Origin: Apium graveolens
Lineage: Eukaryota > Streptophyta > Magnoliopsida > Apiales > Apiaceae
Length of the DNA stretch: 64,000 bases
NCBI RefSeq assembly: GCF_009905375.1
Contig: NC_133653.1
Span: 87,719,004 to 87,783,003 of the forward strand
Direction: 5' to 3'
Numbering within the stretch: position 1 is the first letter of the stretch; each line of letters begins with the position of its first letter. Positions 1-11,193 of the stretch are shown piece by piece. Made by a program: the position numbers and the translations under genes. The notes under the pieces were generated by a model. That model had not been told where the DNA came from. It ran no database searches and saw only the letters and a program-made list of their open reading frames with translations.

Positions 1-3
1 AAA

Positions 4-2991
4 ATGACAGAAATTCATGAGCATTCACCGCCACCTGGTTTCACCGACAAGGGACAACCATCCTCCCTAGTCGACGAGGACGGGGTTATCACGTTAACCC
101 CTGAAGAAGAGGCCTTACTCCTAAAGATCTGGGCAGAAAAGGCCGCGGAGAAGGGTAAGACCAAAGTTGATCAGATTGACAAGGAAGCGGAAGCGCGAGC
201 CAAGAAAAGAGAAGCTGATGCCCTCCGACTCAAAGCCCTGCAACTGCAGAGGGAAGAAATTGAACTGCAAGAACAAGCCTTGAGAGAAGCGATGCGGGCC
301 GAAGAGACCAGCAGAGCACATAAGGATAGAAGAGAACGAAGGGCGTATGACGAAGAAGATGAGTTTGACTCTGATTCGCATCCCCGAAGGAAGAGGGATA
401 AGCAACCCTACTCTTCCGATTCAGATGACGAGCCCGATGGATCCCGCCTCAGGCTCAATCGCTTAGAGAAGGCCCTCTTCGGTGATAGGAGGCCCGATCG
501 AGAACCTGTTGTAACACAAGAGTTTGAACTGTACCGACCCCCTCCGGGCGAAGAGAGACAATTCCCCAAAATGAGCGAGTTCAACGGGAAAGGGGACCCC
601 GAGGACCATTGTGAAAAGTATGAACTCCTGATGGTTGGGATGGGCCACAACAATATAATGCTGTGCAAAATATTCAAGACTTATCTCAAAGGGTCTGCCT
701 CGATGTGGTACAAATCACTGAAGCCTCGGTCAATCGGGTCTTACGAGCAGTTGAAGAGGAAATTTTTAAAGTACTACTCGCACCTGTGCCGAAAGGCGAA
801 GGACACCGAAGCCTTGGTCCATTGTCGGCAGAGGGCGAATGAGGAGCTGGGGGATTATCTCGCTAGATTCAAGGAAGAAGCAGGAATGGTCACCAATCTG
901 GACAAGATCAAAGTAATAGGCTTCCTAACGGCGGGGCTAGACCCCTATAAAGGTAAAAAACTTCGTTCATCTCTTTACAATTTTCCCCCAAAATCCCTAA
1001 ATGATATATATGTGAGAGGCGAGAATATTCGCCGTAAGATGGAAAGTATTGGGGGATATAAAGACACAAGAAGGGACGACCGATCAAAGCGAGCCGACAG
1101 ATATGAGGGCTCAAGATCGCGATCTGATCGAAGGGATAGCAGAAAGGAAGGAAGGAAGAAATCAGATCGAGGGGCCGAACAACCTCGAGATAGAGATTCG
1201 GCCGTGTTCACTCCTTTGAATGCGCCGATCTCCAAGATTCTCCATGAGATAAAGGGCAAGCCAGGATTTGTTCGCCCCGCCAAGATGAAGGTCCCGAATT
1301 ACAAGAAAAACCCTGATAAGTACTGTGACTATCACAGGGACAAGGGGCATAACACAGATGAATGCTACCACCTCAAGAAGCTCATTGAGCGCATGATCAA
1401 AGACGGCGAGCTTAATCAGTTCGTCCGAGATCTGAGAGATAGATTGGGGCAGAAGAAAAACACAGAAGAGGAAGTAGAGGCCGATGAGCCAGAACGAAGG
1501 GACAGGATAAGGGGCGAAGTAAAAACTATATCTGGGAGAAGCATCCTGGATAAGGATAGCAAGACAGCAAAGAAGAGGTACGCCCGACAGGTGTACAATC
1601 TGTATCAGTTCGGGCAGGCAAAGCCCCACATGCCCATGACCTTCAGCACTGAAGACTATGAGGATGTCATCCGCCCGCACGAGGACCCTCTGATCATCAA
1701 TCCTATCATCGGGCAGAATAAAATATGGAAAGTGATGGTGGATACCGGCAGCTCAGCCAATATACTATTCCACAAGACCTACTGTAAGATGAACTTGGCG
1801 GGAGAGCAACTAGAGCCCTGCAACGAGGCTCCCCTCTATGCAATCGGAGGACATCCAATTCAGTTCGAAGGAACGATTACTCTTCCGGTCCTCCTGGGCA
1901 AGTTGTCGTATACCGCCGAGAAGCTGGTGAAGTTCTACGTGGTTCGGATTGAAAGCCCGTATAATGCAATATTTGGCAGGCCCTTCTTATCAACTTTCGA
2001 AGCAGTGGAGTCTATACCCCACCTCAAACTCAAGTTCCCAACTGAAAAAGGGGTAGGAGAAATGAGGGGCGATCAGAAAACTGCCCGAATTATAATGCTC
2101 GAAGACCTTGAAAAGGATCAAGAATATGAAGGACCGGATGGAACCGGAAAGAGGAAGCGGGCAGAATCCGAACCCAGCGGAAGTCGGGAAACATTGAACA
2201 TTGAGTTGGAAAAATTTGGGGCCGATCTCTCGAGTCCTATTGCTGAACTCGCGGCAGAGACTGAAGAAGTGGAGTTGTACGCGGGCCATTCGGGAAAGAT
2301 GGTATGGATAGGCAAAAATATGGGGCCAGATCTGAAGGCGAAGATAATAGCTGTCATTCGGCAATACCATGATGTGTTCGCCTGGGGGCCTGAAGATATG
2401 CCCGGATTGGATCCCAAGACGGCAACGCACTGCTTGAATGTGCAGCCCGAGGCCAAGCCGGTAAAGCAAAAGAGGACATTTGCAGTCGAACGACAGAAGG
2501 TAACAGAGGCCGAGGTGGAAAAACTTTTAGAGGCCAAATTTATCGAGGAGATCGAGTATCCCGACTGGCTAGCCAATGTGGTGGTCGTGAAGAAGTCGAA
2601 CGGGAAATGGAGGATGTGCGTGGATTACACTGACCTTAATAAAGCATGTCCGAAGGATCACTACCCATTGCCTAACATCGACCAACTAATAGACGCAACC
2701 GCAGGATATGAGGTACTTAGTTTTTTGGATGCTTTTTCTGGTTATCATCAAATTGCTATGAATGATAGGGATGTGCCCAAGACAGCGTTCATAACTCCGA
2801 AGGGGACTTATGCTTATATTAAAATGATCTTCGGACTGAAGAACGCTGGAGCCACATTCCAGCGAATGGTGAACAAAGTCTTCAAGGAGCAGATTGGGAG
2901 GAACATGGAAGCATACGTGGATGATATGATAGTGAAGTCACTGTTCCAAGATCATGCCGAGGACTTAAAGAAATTCTTCGAAACTCTCTGA
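4..2991 (+). pseudogene. gag - protease - reverse transcriptase (N-terminal part), Tat-lineage gypsy
   Basis: A 995-codon frame starting at a plausible ATG at position 4. It opens with an acidic region, then a charged coiled-coil-like stretch (about residues 45-115). A retrotransposon gag domain lies at about residues 185-345, including a MWYKSL motif. A CCHC-like knuckle (CDYHRDKGHNTDEC) is near residue 440. The aspartic protease has active site VDTGSS near residue 580. RT starts near residue 840, with VDYTDLNKACPKDHYPLP and the catalytic YVDD near residue 970. The frame ends at TGA 2989-2991; the same frame reopens at once and RT continues from 3001, so the stop is a nonsense mutation inside RT. 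CGA to TGA is the simplest change. The product would act in cytoplasmic virus-like particles if intact. Confidence 0.9.
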
Positions 2992-3000
2992 AAGAACAAC

Positions 3001-5001
3001 ATGAGGATCAATCCGAACAAATGTACCTTCGGAGTCTCTAGTGGAAAGTTTCTCGGGTACATGGTCAGCGCCCGGGGGATAGAGGCGAACCCGGAGAAGA
3101 TCGAAGCAGTTATCAATATGGAACCTCCCAAATGCATTAGAGATATACAGAAATTGACGGGCCGACTCGCCGCCCTTCGGCGTTTCATTTCCCGGTCAGC
3201 CGAGAAAGCACTTCCTTTCTTCACCGTGCTCAAAGGGTCAAAGAATTTTGAGTGGGGGCCCGAATGCCAAAGGGCGTTCGAAGAAGTAAAGGAATATTTA
3301 ACAAAGGTACCACTCTTGATGAGGCCCGATCCGAAGAAAACTCTTCAGCTTTATCTAGCTGTGTCTGACAGAACTCTGGGGGTCGTCCTTGTGAAGAATT
3401 ATGAAGGCAATCAACATCCCGTATTTTACGTGTCCCATGTTCTCAAGGACGCGGAGACAAGGTACCCCAACGCCGAGAAATTCGCATATGGGTTGGTTAT
3501 GGCCTCCCGAAAATTACGACATTATTTTCAAGTCCGGACGGTCCAAGTTGTCACCGATCAACCTCTGAAGAAGATTTTGACCAGGCCCGAAGCCTCTGGG
3601 AGAGTCGTAGCGTGGTCCATCGAACTCGGGGAATTTGATCTCGAATATGTCCCCCAAACGGCAATTAAGGCCCAGGATTTGGTCGACTTCGTGGTTGAAT
3701 GCGCATTCTCGGGTCCGAAGGATCTCTCGCCTGAAGAACAACTAATCCGGATCCCAGGGAAGTGGAAGCTCTTTGTAGACGGGTCGGTCGCCGGAAAAAA
3801 GTGCGGGGCAGGCTTGATCCTCTCCGGCCCCGAAGGATTTGAAATATGCCAGGCCATAAGGTTCGACTTCCCCTTGACAAACAATGAGGCCGAATACGAG
3901 GCCCTCCTCGCGGGAATGAAGCTTGCCCGAAGCCTTGAGGCAAAGCACCTGAGGGCCTTCAGCGACTCCATGTTGGTTGTGAAACATTTCACCGGGGAGT
4001 ATGAACAAAGGGATCCCCGAACGAGAGCCTATGCTGTCAAGGTACGAGATGCTTCTTTATCATTTGAAACCTTTGAATTAAGTCAAATTGGCAGAGAAAA
4101 CAATTCTAGGGCGGACGTACTTTGTAGGCTAGCTTCGGCCGAGACACAGAACTTAACCGGTTTTCTTTACCTCACCGAAGCCAAGATGCCTTCGATCGAA
4201 AAGAAAGAGTGCCTAGAGATTCACCAGGGAAGCGACTGGATAACCCCCCTCAGGAACTTTCTAGAGAAGGGCATTCTACCACCCGGCCGGAAAGATGCCC
4301 TGAAGGTTAAATACAAAGCATCAAGCTACACTATCATCAATGGGCGAATGTATCGCCGATCAGTCAGTCAACCCCTTCTGCGCTGTTTGAACAGCGAAGA
4401 ACAGCAACAGGCTTTGGAGGCAGTGCACGAAGGAATTTGCGGTGAGCATCTGGCCGGTCGTTCCCTCGCCTTTAAAATTCTCCGGCAGGGATTCTTCTGG
4501 CCCACTTTGAAGGCAGAGGCCATCGACTATGCAAAGAAATGTGTACAATGCCAGTTGTTCTCCACTGTCCCGAAGCAACCTCCAGAAGAGATGACCTCTA
4601 TACTAAGCCCAATTCCGTTCGCCGTATGGGTCGTGGATATAGTCAGCATACTTCCTACCAGCACGAAGCAAGCGAAATACTGCATAATCGCCATTGACTA
4701 CATGACTAAATGGGTCAAAGCCCATCCTCTGTCAACCATAACCGAAGAAGCCGCTAAAAAGTTCTTCGTGGAACAGGTCATTCTCCGGTTTGGCATTCCA
4801 AAAACCTGCATCTCAGATAATGGAACTCAATTCGTTGGAAACAAATTCCGCAAGTTCCTGCACCACTTCGGAATCCAACAAAAATTTAGCTCAGTCGCCC
4901 ACCCACAAGGAAATGGGGCGATCGAGGCGGCGAACAAAGTGATATTCCGTGGAATCAAGAAGAACCTGGGCGAGGCAAAAGGAAGATCGAGGCGGGACTG
5001 A
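3001..5001 (+). pseudogene. RT C-terminus, Ty3 RNase H, archaeal-type RNase H, truncated integrase
   Basis: In the same frame as the upstream gag-RT segment. First comes the RT thumb and connection (KLTGRLAALRRF). Next is a Ty3-type RNase H with the typical FYVSHVLKDAETRYPNAEK stretch. A second RNase H, at about residues 255-380, carries FVDGS, NNEAEYEAL, FSDS and RADV, the D-E-D-D acid pattern. The integrase zinc region has H...H...CVQC near residues 475-520, and the core has DNGTQF and the glutamate-containing GAIEAANK. The frame ends in GRSRRD where it meets the LTR, so the normal integrase C-terminus with its GPY/F region is missing. The first ATG at 3001 is only the first Met after the stop, not a true start. 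Confidence 0.88.
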
Positions 5002-5525
5002 AGCGATCGCCCTAGGGTTCTTTCCTCCCCATATGGGCCGAGACCGGTGTCCGTCGGCCGGCCCGAAGGCCCAGCCGAAGGACAGGGACATGTTGGTTAT
5101 AGGACCAATAAGGCCCATTGAATGAAGGCCCATTAAGCGGTTGTGCTACTGGGCTGAAGGACCTCCGGGCCCGCGTCGCCAAGGCCCATGAAAGCCCAGG
5201 CCGAGGCCTGCTACTCGCGGACCGTTGGACAATGCAAGGGACATAACGCCCCATTTTCACTCCCTCCTTAATGGTTGGTAACGGAAGAACATTCGTGGCA
5301 TGATTGGGTATAAAAACCCTTGTGAAGTAAGATAAAACATATACACTCTCAACACTCTACTTCTCTTGTATTACTACCCTAATTTTACAGCCAGATTCTG
5401 ATTCTCACACCGGAGGTGAATCGGGGGTCCAAACCCTCGCATTCTCTTCACTTTCAGGTACGGCCGAAGCCATCTTCAATCCAGCCGAAGCCTGTTCATA
5501 CAACCGAAAGGATCTGGGCGTAACA
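4999..5525 (+). repeat. 3' LTR (possibly 5'-truncated) of the first gypsy element
   Basis: Non-coding, GC-rich DNA directly after the broken integrase. It contains a TATA-like GGTATAAAAACCC near 5309, a pyrimidine-rich transcribed leader, a 'CCGGAGGTGAATCGG' stretch like that in the LTR at 18579, and ends in TAACA at 5525. The start is set at TGA 4999 but is uncertain, because the deletion joins integrase and LTR. No second copy lies in the window, so its limits cannot be checked by comparison. Confidence 0.65.
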
Positions 5526-6164
5526 GATAGTTATGTCATTTATACGGCAATTGAAATTAAATAGAAAGTTTTGGAGTTTATTTATCAATTTTCATAAAAA
5601 ATCAGATCATATTTACATAAATATAATTATCAGCAATTTATTGCACTCTGTGGATATACATGTATAGATATATTGATATAGACATTCATGCAAGTAGCAT
5701 ACGAGATGCGCAAAAGTAGTTCAAGATCATAGGTACGATGATCTTACAAATCACATCTCAAGAATTAAACGATTTTAACATTAAAAAGTACACAAGTATA
5801 AACTGGTATATATCATGAAGTCATATTATGAATATTAGTATGAATAGTTATAGGGGAGTATTAGTATCAGGATTATTAGGGGAAAAGGGTATTATAGTCT
5901 TTTAATCTTTTTATTATATCATGTGGATCGACTCACCAATGATCTCCCCCCCCCCCTCTCTAACATATGTTATTTCTTTCTCTTTCTCCAAACTAATCTC
6001 TCTCTATCTTCTCTCTAAATCTATCAATCTCTTACTTTTGTTTCTCTGTTAATCTACCTTCATTTCCCTGTTTCTATCCTTGATTTACTATTTCTGTATT
6101 TATAAATTTAGAAAATCACAAAAAAAATTCAAAAACTAGAAAATTACTTTATCAAGGCATGACA
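5526..6164 (+). other. AT-rich non-coding stretch ending in a decayed LTR-like end
   Basis: No coding potential. The left part is plain AT-rich DNA. A C-homopolymer near 5947-5956 is followed by a CT-rich leader-like run (5957-6060), and the segment ends in GACA just before a primer-binding-site-like sequence. This looks like the 3' part of an old LTR. Its left limit is not visible. Confidence 0.4.
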
Positions 6165-6167
6165 AAT

Positions 6168-6180
6168 TGGTATAAGAGCA
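6168..6180 (+). other. Decayed initiator-Met tRNA primer binding site
   Basis: TGGTATAAGAGCA differs at one internal position from the TGGTATCAGAGC used as minus-strand primer site by many plant LTR elements, and seen intact at 48009 and, on the other strand, at 32350. It lies three bases after an LTR-like end. It marks an old element whose body is no longer recognisable. Confidence 0.5.
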
Positions 6181-6297
6181 GTTGGATTAGATCAACCATT
6201 GCTTCAACTGTGTTGTGCACTCCCAGGAAAGTTGTGCGAGTTTAGAATCACAGCAATCACAATTGTCATCACAGAGATAAGCTAAAATCAGTTCAGG

Positions 6298-6465
6298 CCC
6301 GCAAGGGTTCACTCAGTTGGTTAAAAATGGGATACCTATTCTCTTGATCACAGGTTCGAATCCCACGGGGGAAGAATTTATGATTATGCCTTATAAGCTA
6401 GAACATATCGCTTAAATGCGGTTTACCTTGGTTCACGTGATTTGCAGGCTATTGCGTGAGACAAA
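6298..6465 (+). mobile_element. tRNA-derived SINE
   Basis: About 168 bp. The head resembles a tRNA gene: an A-box-like CTCAGTTGGTTAA near 6312 and a B-box GGTTCGAATCC near 6352, spaced as in RNA polymerase III promoters. It ends in a short A-run. A perfect 14-bp direct repeat (AAAATCAGTTCAGG) flanks it at 6284-6297 and 6466-6479, the mark of LINE-driven insertion. It sits just downstream of the decayed primer site, so it entered that old element's internal region. Family name not assigned. Confidence 0.88.
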
Positions 6466-6479
6466 AAAATCAGTTCAGG

Positions 6480-7097
6480 TGCTTTGTTCTTAAACTTTTC
6501 TCTTATATATGTTTTACTGCTATTAGTAGTTAGCTGTGAAGTTGTTTAATGTTTAAGTATATATGTGCTCGTTGTTTGTGTTAAGTAGATTTTAGTTGAG
6601 TTTATAGAGGAAAAGTACAAAAATAGAAGGTAGATTACTGTTTAATTACTATCAGTAGTAAATAATCTATTTATAATATAATATAATATACTTTTATAAA
6701 ATATTACGATTAAATAATTATATTTATCATAAATACAAAATTATTTTAAGTATGAATGTTGCTTAATTCAAGTCATATTCGGTTCAGATAATATATTATT
6801 CGGTTTTGGTCGGTTCATTTTCGGTTAAAGTTTTGATCAGGTAATTTTAAGATCAGTGTAAATAAATTTTTAAATAATTGTTGAATTACATGATTCGGAT
6901 TTCAGATTGAATATCAATTTTATGAATTTTAATTCGATTATTTAAATCCATGCCCATTTTGCGAGGTACAAGTGTGAGCACTTGTATATATCCTACCTGA
7001 TTTGGAACAAATTAATGACCCAAGTACATTGAACTGGAAAACTGGAGTCGGATTGACCAAGAAAACCTTAGACTGAAACCATTTCAAGAGAATATTA
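6480..7097. other. AT-rich non-coding stretch
   Basis: No gene seen. It contains 'CGGTTC'-type repeats near 6777-6835 that resemble the subterminal repeats of the hAT-like MITEs further right, possibly a decayed relative. Confidence 0.4.
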
Positions 7098-7353
7098 CTC
7101 CCTCCGTCCCAATTTATATGTCTTGTTTGACTTTTTGTGATCAAATTGACTCAACTTTGACCGTAAATTAAACATCAATTTTTCATTATTTTGAAAAACC
7201 GAAAAATACGTATTAAAGTAAATTACGTGTACTTTCTAATGATATAATTTTTATAATTTTTTTCGATCATATACTATATAAAATTTTCAGTCAAAATTTG
7301 GTCAATTTGACCGCAAAAAGTCAAACAGGGCAGATAAATTGGGACGGAGGGAG
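7098..7353. mobile_element. Stowaway-type (Tc1/mariner) MITE
   Basis: 256 bp with the diagnostic terminal inverted repeat CTCCCTCCGTCCCAATTTAT, answered at the right end by its complement, and a TA target duplication at 7096-7097 and 7354-7355. The inverted similarity continues inward (TGTTTGACTTTTTG against CAAAAAGTCAAACA). Non-coding and mobilised in trans. Confidence 0.95.
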
Positions 7354-7438
7354 TAATTATTTTTTCAAGGGTAATTATAAATTATATTTCAAAAAAAGTT
7401 TTCTATATTCCTTTTCCGAATTTTATGAACTTTCTAAG

Positions 7439-8000
7439 TGTTATGGATCAAAAACTAAGGTATATTAATTGTTGTACTTATTACTAAGGAACGTGAGCTT
7501 CGAGGCTCGATTTGACTGCTCTTGTGTTTCGTGACTCAATCTTCCTTAACAAGATCCCTACGTACCTTGCTGATTGTCAAGGATCAAGTCAAAAAACGTA
7601 GTTCTGATTTATGGGAGACCCCTTATATAGATGTTGGGAGTCCTTGAATTGGACTAGGGTTAGAAGACTTGGTGGGCAAGTCTCAGAATCAGAATGGACT
7701 TTGGAGTCCTAGGAAGTAGAAAGTTGATCCCTTATTCAATTAGATCCTTTAAGGGCTGATCTACAAGGAATCATGTCCCTATTAGGACTCATCTCAGTAG
7801 CTATTTTTCTCTCTTATTAATTAATTATGAAATCAATTAATATTCAGGGTTTTGGGCCTTCTTTGTTCCATCAGGCCTGATCTATGTGTTAACCTTTTTG
7901 GTCTGAATGTCATACATCTTCTTATTGGGCTTTGTAGCCCAAATCATGTGTAATTACTGCAATATTAATTACATAATCAGGATTTATTTATTCCCTATCA
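7439..8000 (-). repeat. 3' LTR of the minus-strand gypsy element
   Basis: Plus-strand TGTTATGG...CCCTATCA; on the minus strand it begins TGATAGGG and ends CATAACA, the TG...CA form. It matches 17404-17968 almost throughout. Confidence 0.95.
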
Positions 8001-8012
8001 TTTTCCCCCCAA
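8001..8012 (-). promoter_or_regulatory. Polypurine tract (plus-strand primer) of the gypsy element
   Basis: On the minus strand a TTGGGGGGAAAA tract directly abuts the LTR's TGATAGGG. This is the expected position and composition for the RNase H-resistant primer of second-strand synthesis. Confidence 0.85.
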
Positions 8013-8204
8013 CTTCTGGGAAACCGTAAAAGATTTCGCGGAAGTTAAGTTCATTTGTTCCCTTACAGGGTATCGTTTTTGCGTAAAGTGTGGAGCGACC
8101 TACACATTTACAATGATTTACCTTGCACACGGCTTCAGGGTTATTTTAAAACCTCTCTAATTATTTTCCTTACCTTATTCCTTCTTTTTAGGAATTTTCT
8201 GGTA

Positions 8205-8365
8205 TTTTTCTCTTAATTCTGGGATTTATCCCTATTTTTCTGGATTTTTCCCTTATTTCTGGGATTTATCCCTATTTTTCTGGATTTTTCCCTTAATTCT
8301 GGGATTTATCCCTATTTTTCTGGATTTTTCCTTTAATTCTGGGATTTATCCCTATTTTCTGGCTA
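8205..8365. repeat. 40-bp tandem repeat, four units
   Basis: GGGATTTATCCC recurs at 8221, 8261, 8301 and 8341 inside a 40-bp pyrimidine-rich unit. It lies between the 3' LTR and the antisense gene of the gypsy element. Confidence 0.9.
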
Positions 8366-8374
8366 AAAATCGAT

Positions 8375-9030
8375 TAGGAGATGTGTCAAATCGATCAGGA
8401 ATCCTGATCGAAATCGACCAGGATCCTGATCGAACAAACCGTCAATCTATCACTCTGGTCGATGGAATTTCGACCAGGATTTGTGCCAAAATCGACCAAG
8501 ATCCCTGATCGAAATCGATCAGGATCCTGATCTAACTAGCTGTCATTCTGTTTCTCTGGTCGATGGAATTTCGACCAGGATTTGTGCAAAAATCGACCAG
8601 GATTCCTGATCGAAATCGATCAGGATCCTGATCGAACTAGCTGTCAATACACCACTCTAATCGATGGAATCTTTTATCAGGATTTATACAAAATCGATCA
8701 GGATTTTGATCGATTAATGCATACTTCTACTTTTCTGTTCGCATGAAACTTCGATCATGATTTTATCCTTTTTCGATTAGGACTCTGATCGAATTAAGTA
8801 ACCCTTTGCCCTTCTAATCGAATGAAATATCGATCAAGGTTCTTTCCTTTATCGATCAGGACTCTGGTCGAACTAAGTGGATTTTTACCCTTTTAATCGA
8901 ATGAAATATCGATCAGGGTTCTTCCCTTTGTCGATCAGGACTCTGATCGAACTAAGTAGATCGAATGAAATATCGATCAGGGTTCTTCCCTTTGTCGATC
9001 AGGACTCTGATCGAATCATTTCTTCAAAAT
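8375..9030. repeat. Palindrome-rich GATCGA tandem array
   Basis: A diverging array of CGATCAGGATCCTGATCG-like palindromes alternating with GGTCGATGGAATTTCGACC inverted pairs. The first units are 101 bp (GGTCGATGG-type motifs at 8457, 8558, 8659); later units shorten to about 60-80 bp. A perfect 20-bp palindrome lies at 8616-8635. The array ends about 130 bp before the TATA box of the antisense gene, so it may act as its upstream promoter or enhancer, or serve as heterochromatin or siRNA source. That role is inference. Confidence 0.88.
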
Positions 9031-9163
9031 TCTGGTCGATTTTTGACTCTTCAGTTTCCATTCCTGCTTCTAGAATATTCCTGAAACTTCCCTATGATGG
9101 GTTTTCCTCAAATTGGGCCTGACTATATGGGCCTAAAAACGCCTCGTATTCCGAGCTTTTCGC

Positions 9164-9172
9164 CTATAAAAG
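9164..9172 (+). promoter_or_regulatory. TATA box of the antisense extra gene
   Basis: CTATAAAAG about 180 bp upstream of the ATG at 9343 and followed by a CT-rich leader. It points opposite to the host retroelement. Confidence 0.6.
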
Positions 9173-9342
9173 AGAAGTGAGAAGTGAGAACCCTCACTTC
9201 ACTTCTCATTTCTCAAATTCTCTCTCAAAAATTCTCTCAAGTTTCCTCTCTTAGAAAGGCAATTTCCGGCGGCCTCAGCCACCGTTGCTCCACCACCTTC
9301 AAGTTTTTTTCTGGGTTTCAAGCCTTCATTCAAGGAATATCG

Positions 9343-11193
9343 ATGGCGGATTGTGATCTGGCTCGTTTGGGGAAGATGAACACTTCCAAGAGAGGTACTG
9401 CCATTCAAATCCAATCTCCGTATACTTCTTTAATAGATATGATAAACTCTAGAGGCGATGAATATCCCTCTTTATCTGAACTAGATTCATACAACCACGG
9501 TAACACTTTCCATGAGTTTGAGGGTAGAATTGAGGCTTTTAATTCCTTGTACAAACTTCCTCCTTACCTTAGAATAACCCCGGCTGCCCCTGGGGATAGG
9601 ACATGTAACTGGGAGGGTGATACCTTATTTTTTTTATCGAGGAGCCCTGACCGCAGGTCTTAGGTTCCCATTTCACGAATTTCTTCCTCGTTTACTTGCA
9701 GACGTAAAAATCAACCCATGTCAACTCCCTCCTAATGCATGGAGGAATATTATCTATTTTTTGTTTCTGTGTCCTAGAAATAAATTTCCTCTCTCCGTAG
9801 CTGTCTTTAGGAAAGTTTTCCAATTTTATAACACTTCCTTGAGTCAACCGGGTTGGGTTTTGATTCGTCAACGGCCCAAAGTTCCCAATATTTTTGATAG
9901 TAACTCTATAGTTGAGAATAACCCAAAGTGGAGGGACGAGTTTGTTAGGCTGACCTGGGCTGGGGGTGATTGGGCCACACTCTTCCGTAGGCCTTTTTGC
10001 AAAGTGTCAGATGGTAGTCCTGGTAGCAGTAGGCTAAGTGACGAGGAGGAGGTGGCCTATCAAGCCCTCATTTCAGATGACGTACAAAAACAGACACTTG
10101 GACCCTTTTAGAGGAGTTCTCTTTGAAGAAAGTTGGTCTCTCTCAGGCCAGTGAAAAGGGTAAATTTATCTGCATAATTGTTTCTTTCCTTCCTTAAATG
10201 CAACTTTTTTTGTTTCCAGAGTTTTAATACTTCTCTTATCTTTCTTTCAGCTTGCGAGGCCATTAACAACATCAATAGGCCTAAGGAGGGGGAATCTGGC
10301 CTCCAGAAAAGGGCCAAGCTGAACAAAGACCCCAGGGGCAAGCCTGATGGTCCCATCTTCCTTAGGCCCCACGTCCCTGTTGTGGAGCTGGGGGATGATG
10401 TGGATCCTCCACCTAAGGCACACTCCTTTAGGCCTAACTGGGGATTCAGGAGAAGTGATACGGTGGTTGGATCCACCAAACATGCCAAGGATTGGTCGTA
10501 CCATTCCATCACTCCTCATGACTTCACTGACATCGTTACGGGGAGTGACATTGAGAGCATTGAGCTTCTGGGTTCTCAGGCCCAAGCTGCGGTAACATAC
10601 TACTCCTTTCTTTTTAGATTCCAACTTTCTTGTTTTTAATGAACTTGTGTTAACTCATGTTTCTTTGTGCAGAGTAACACCTACTTCCAGGCGGCCCTTC
10701 ATCAGGCTAGGTCTTGGAAGGGTAACTCTGATGAGTTTGAAAAGGAGATGAATAAATGGGATGAAAGAGCTAAGGTCCTGGAGAAGAAGCTAGACACAAA
10801 GAAGGAGGAGCTGTCTAAGGCTCATCTGAGCTGGTGAAACTTAGGAGTGATAAGCAAACCATCATTGATGATTACATGGATTCTGATAAATTCAAGAATC
10901 TCATGGAGATTCATGATGAGGGTCTTTATTCCCTACAGTTTACCCAGGGGTGGGATGCGGCCGTGAAGGGTGTTTCTGAGAGGCATCCGGGTTTAGTCGA
11001 CCCTAAGGACTTTATAAGTCCTGAGCAGGCTGAGACAGAGGACAGCTTGGATGCCCTCTTCAACTCCCCTCAGCCGGATGATCGCATCCTGGATGCTAGC
11101 ACTACCTCTCCTCCTGCTTCTCCCGCGAAGGATGCTGAAAATGATGGTACTGAAAAGGAGCAGGGGAATGAAGGCTCCCACATGGAGGAGTAG
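9343..11193 (+). pseudogene. Antisense extra ORF of Tat element ('putative gypsy type transposon' domain)
   Basis: Runs opposite to gag-pol. The ATG at 9343 opens MADCDLARLGKMNTSKRG. The segment at 9640-9900 has FYRGALTAGLRFPFHEFL and PPNAWR, typical of the PF04195-type protein found in plant gypsy elements. Two introns are supported by boundaries and phase: 10160-10250 (GT...TTTCAG, splitting a codon 1+2) and 10592-10672 (GTAACA...GTGCAG, phase 0). The last exon encodes a lysine/glutamate-rich coiled coil and an acidic tail ending at 11193. Three frameshifts break it: the T8 run at 9628-9635, near 10095, and near 10830. Antisense extra genes at this position are known in Tat-lineage elements; their function is unknown. 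Confidence 0.8.

Larger units (their letters stand above)
1..5525 (+). mobile_element. Ty3/gypsy Tat-lineage LTR retrotransposon, left end outside window
   Basis: One gag-pol reading frame followed directly by LTR-like sequence. The 5' LTR and primer site would lie left of base 1. The Tat assignment rests on the order RT, a Ty3-type RNase H, then a second archaeal-type RNase H, then integrase, and on the RT motif YVDDMIVKS. The copy is defective: an in-frame TGA at 2989 interrupts RT, and the integrase runs into LTR-like DNA near 4985, so the C-terminal part of integrase and any downstream region are deleted. Base composition is GC-richer than the AT-rich flanks, as expected for retroelement coding DNA. 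Confidence 0.9.

Noticed and set aside
1162..2576. Several long minus-strand open frames over the first gypsy element
   Set aside because: They are mirror frames of the clearly coding gag-pol strand and show no domain or sensible composition.
6298..6465. Functional tRNA gene
   Set aside because: A- and B-box-like words are present, but no cloverleaf with an acceptor stem can be formed. The flanking 14-bp duplication and A-rich tail mark a SINE.
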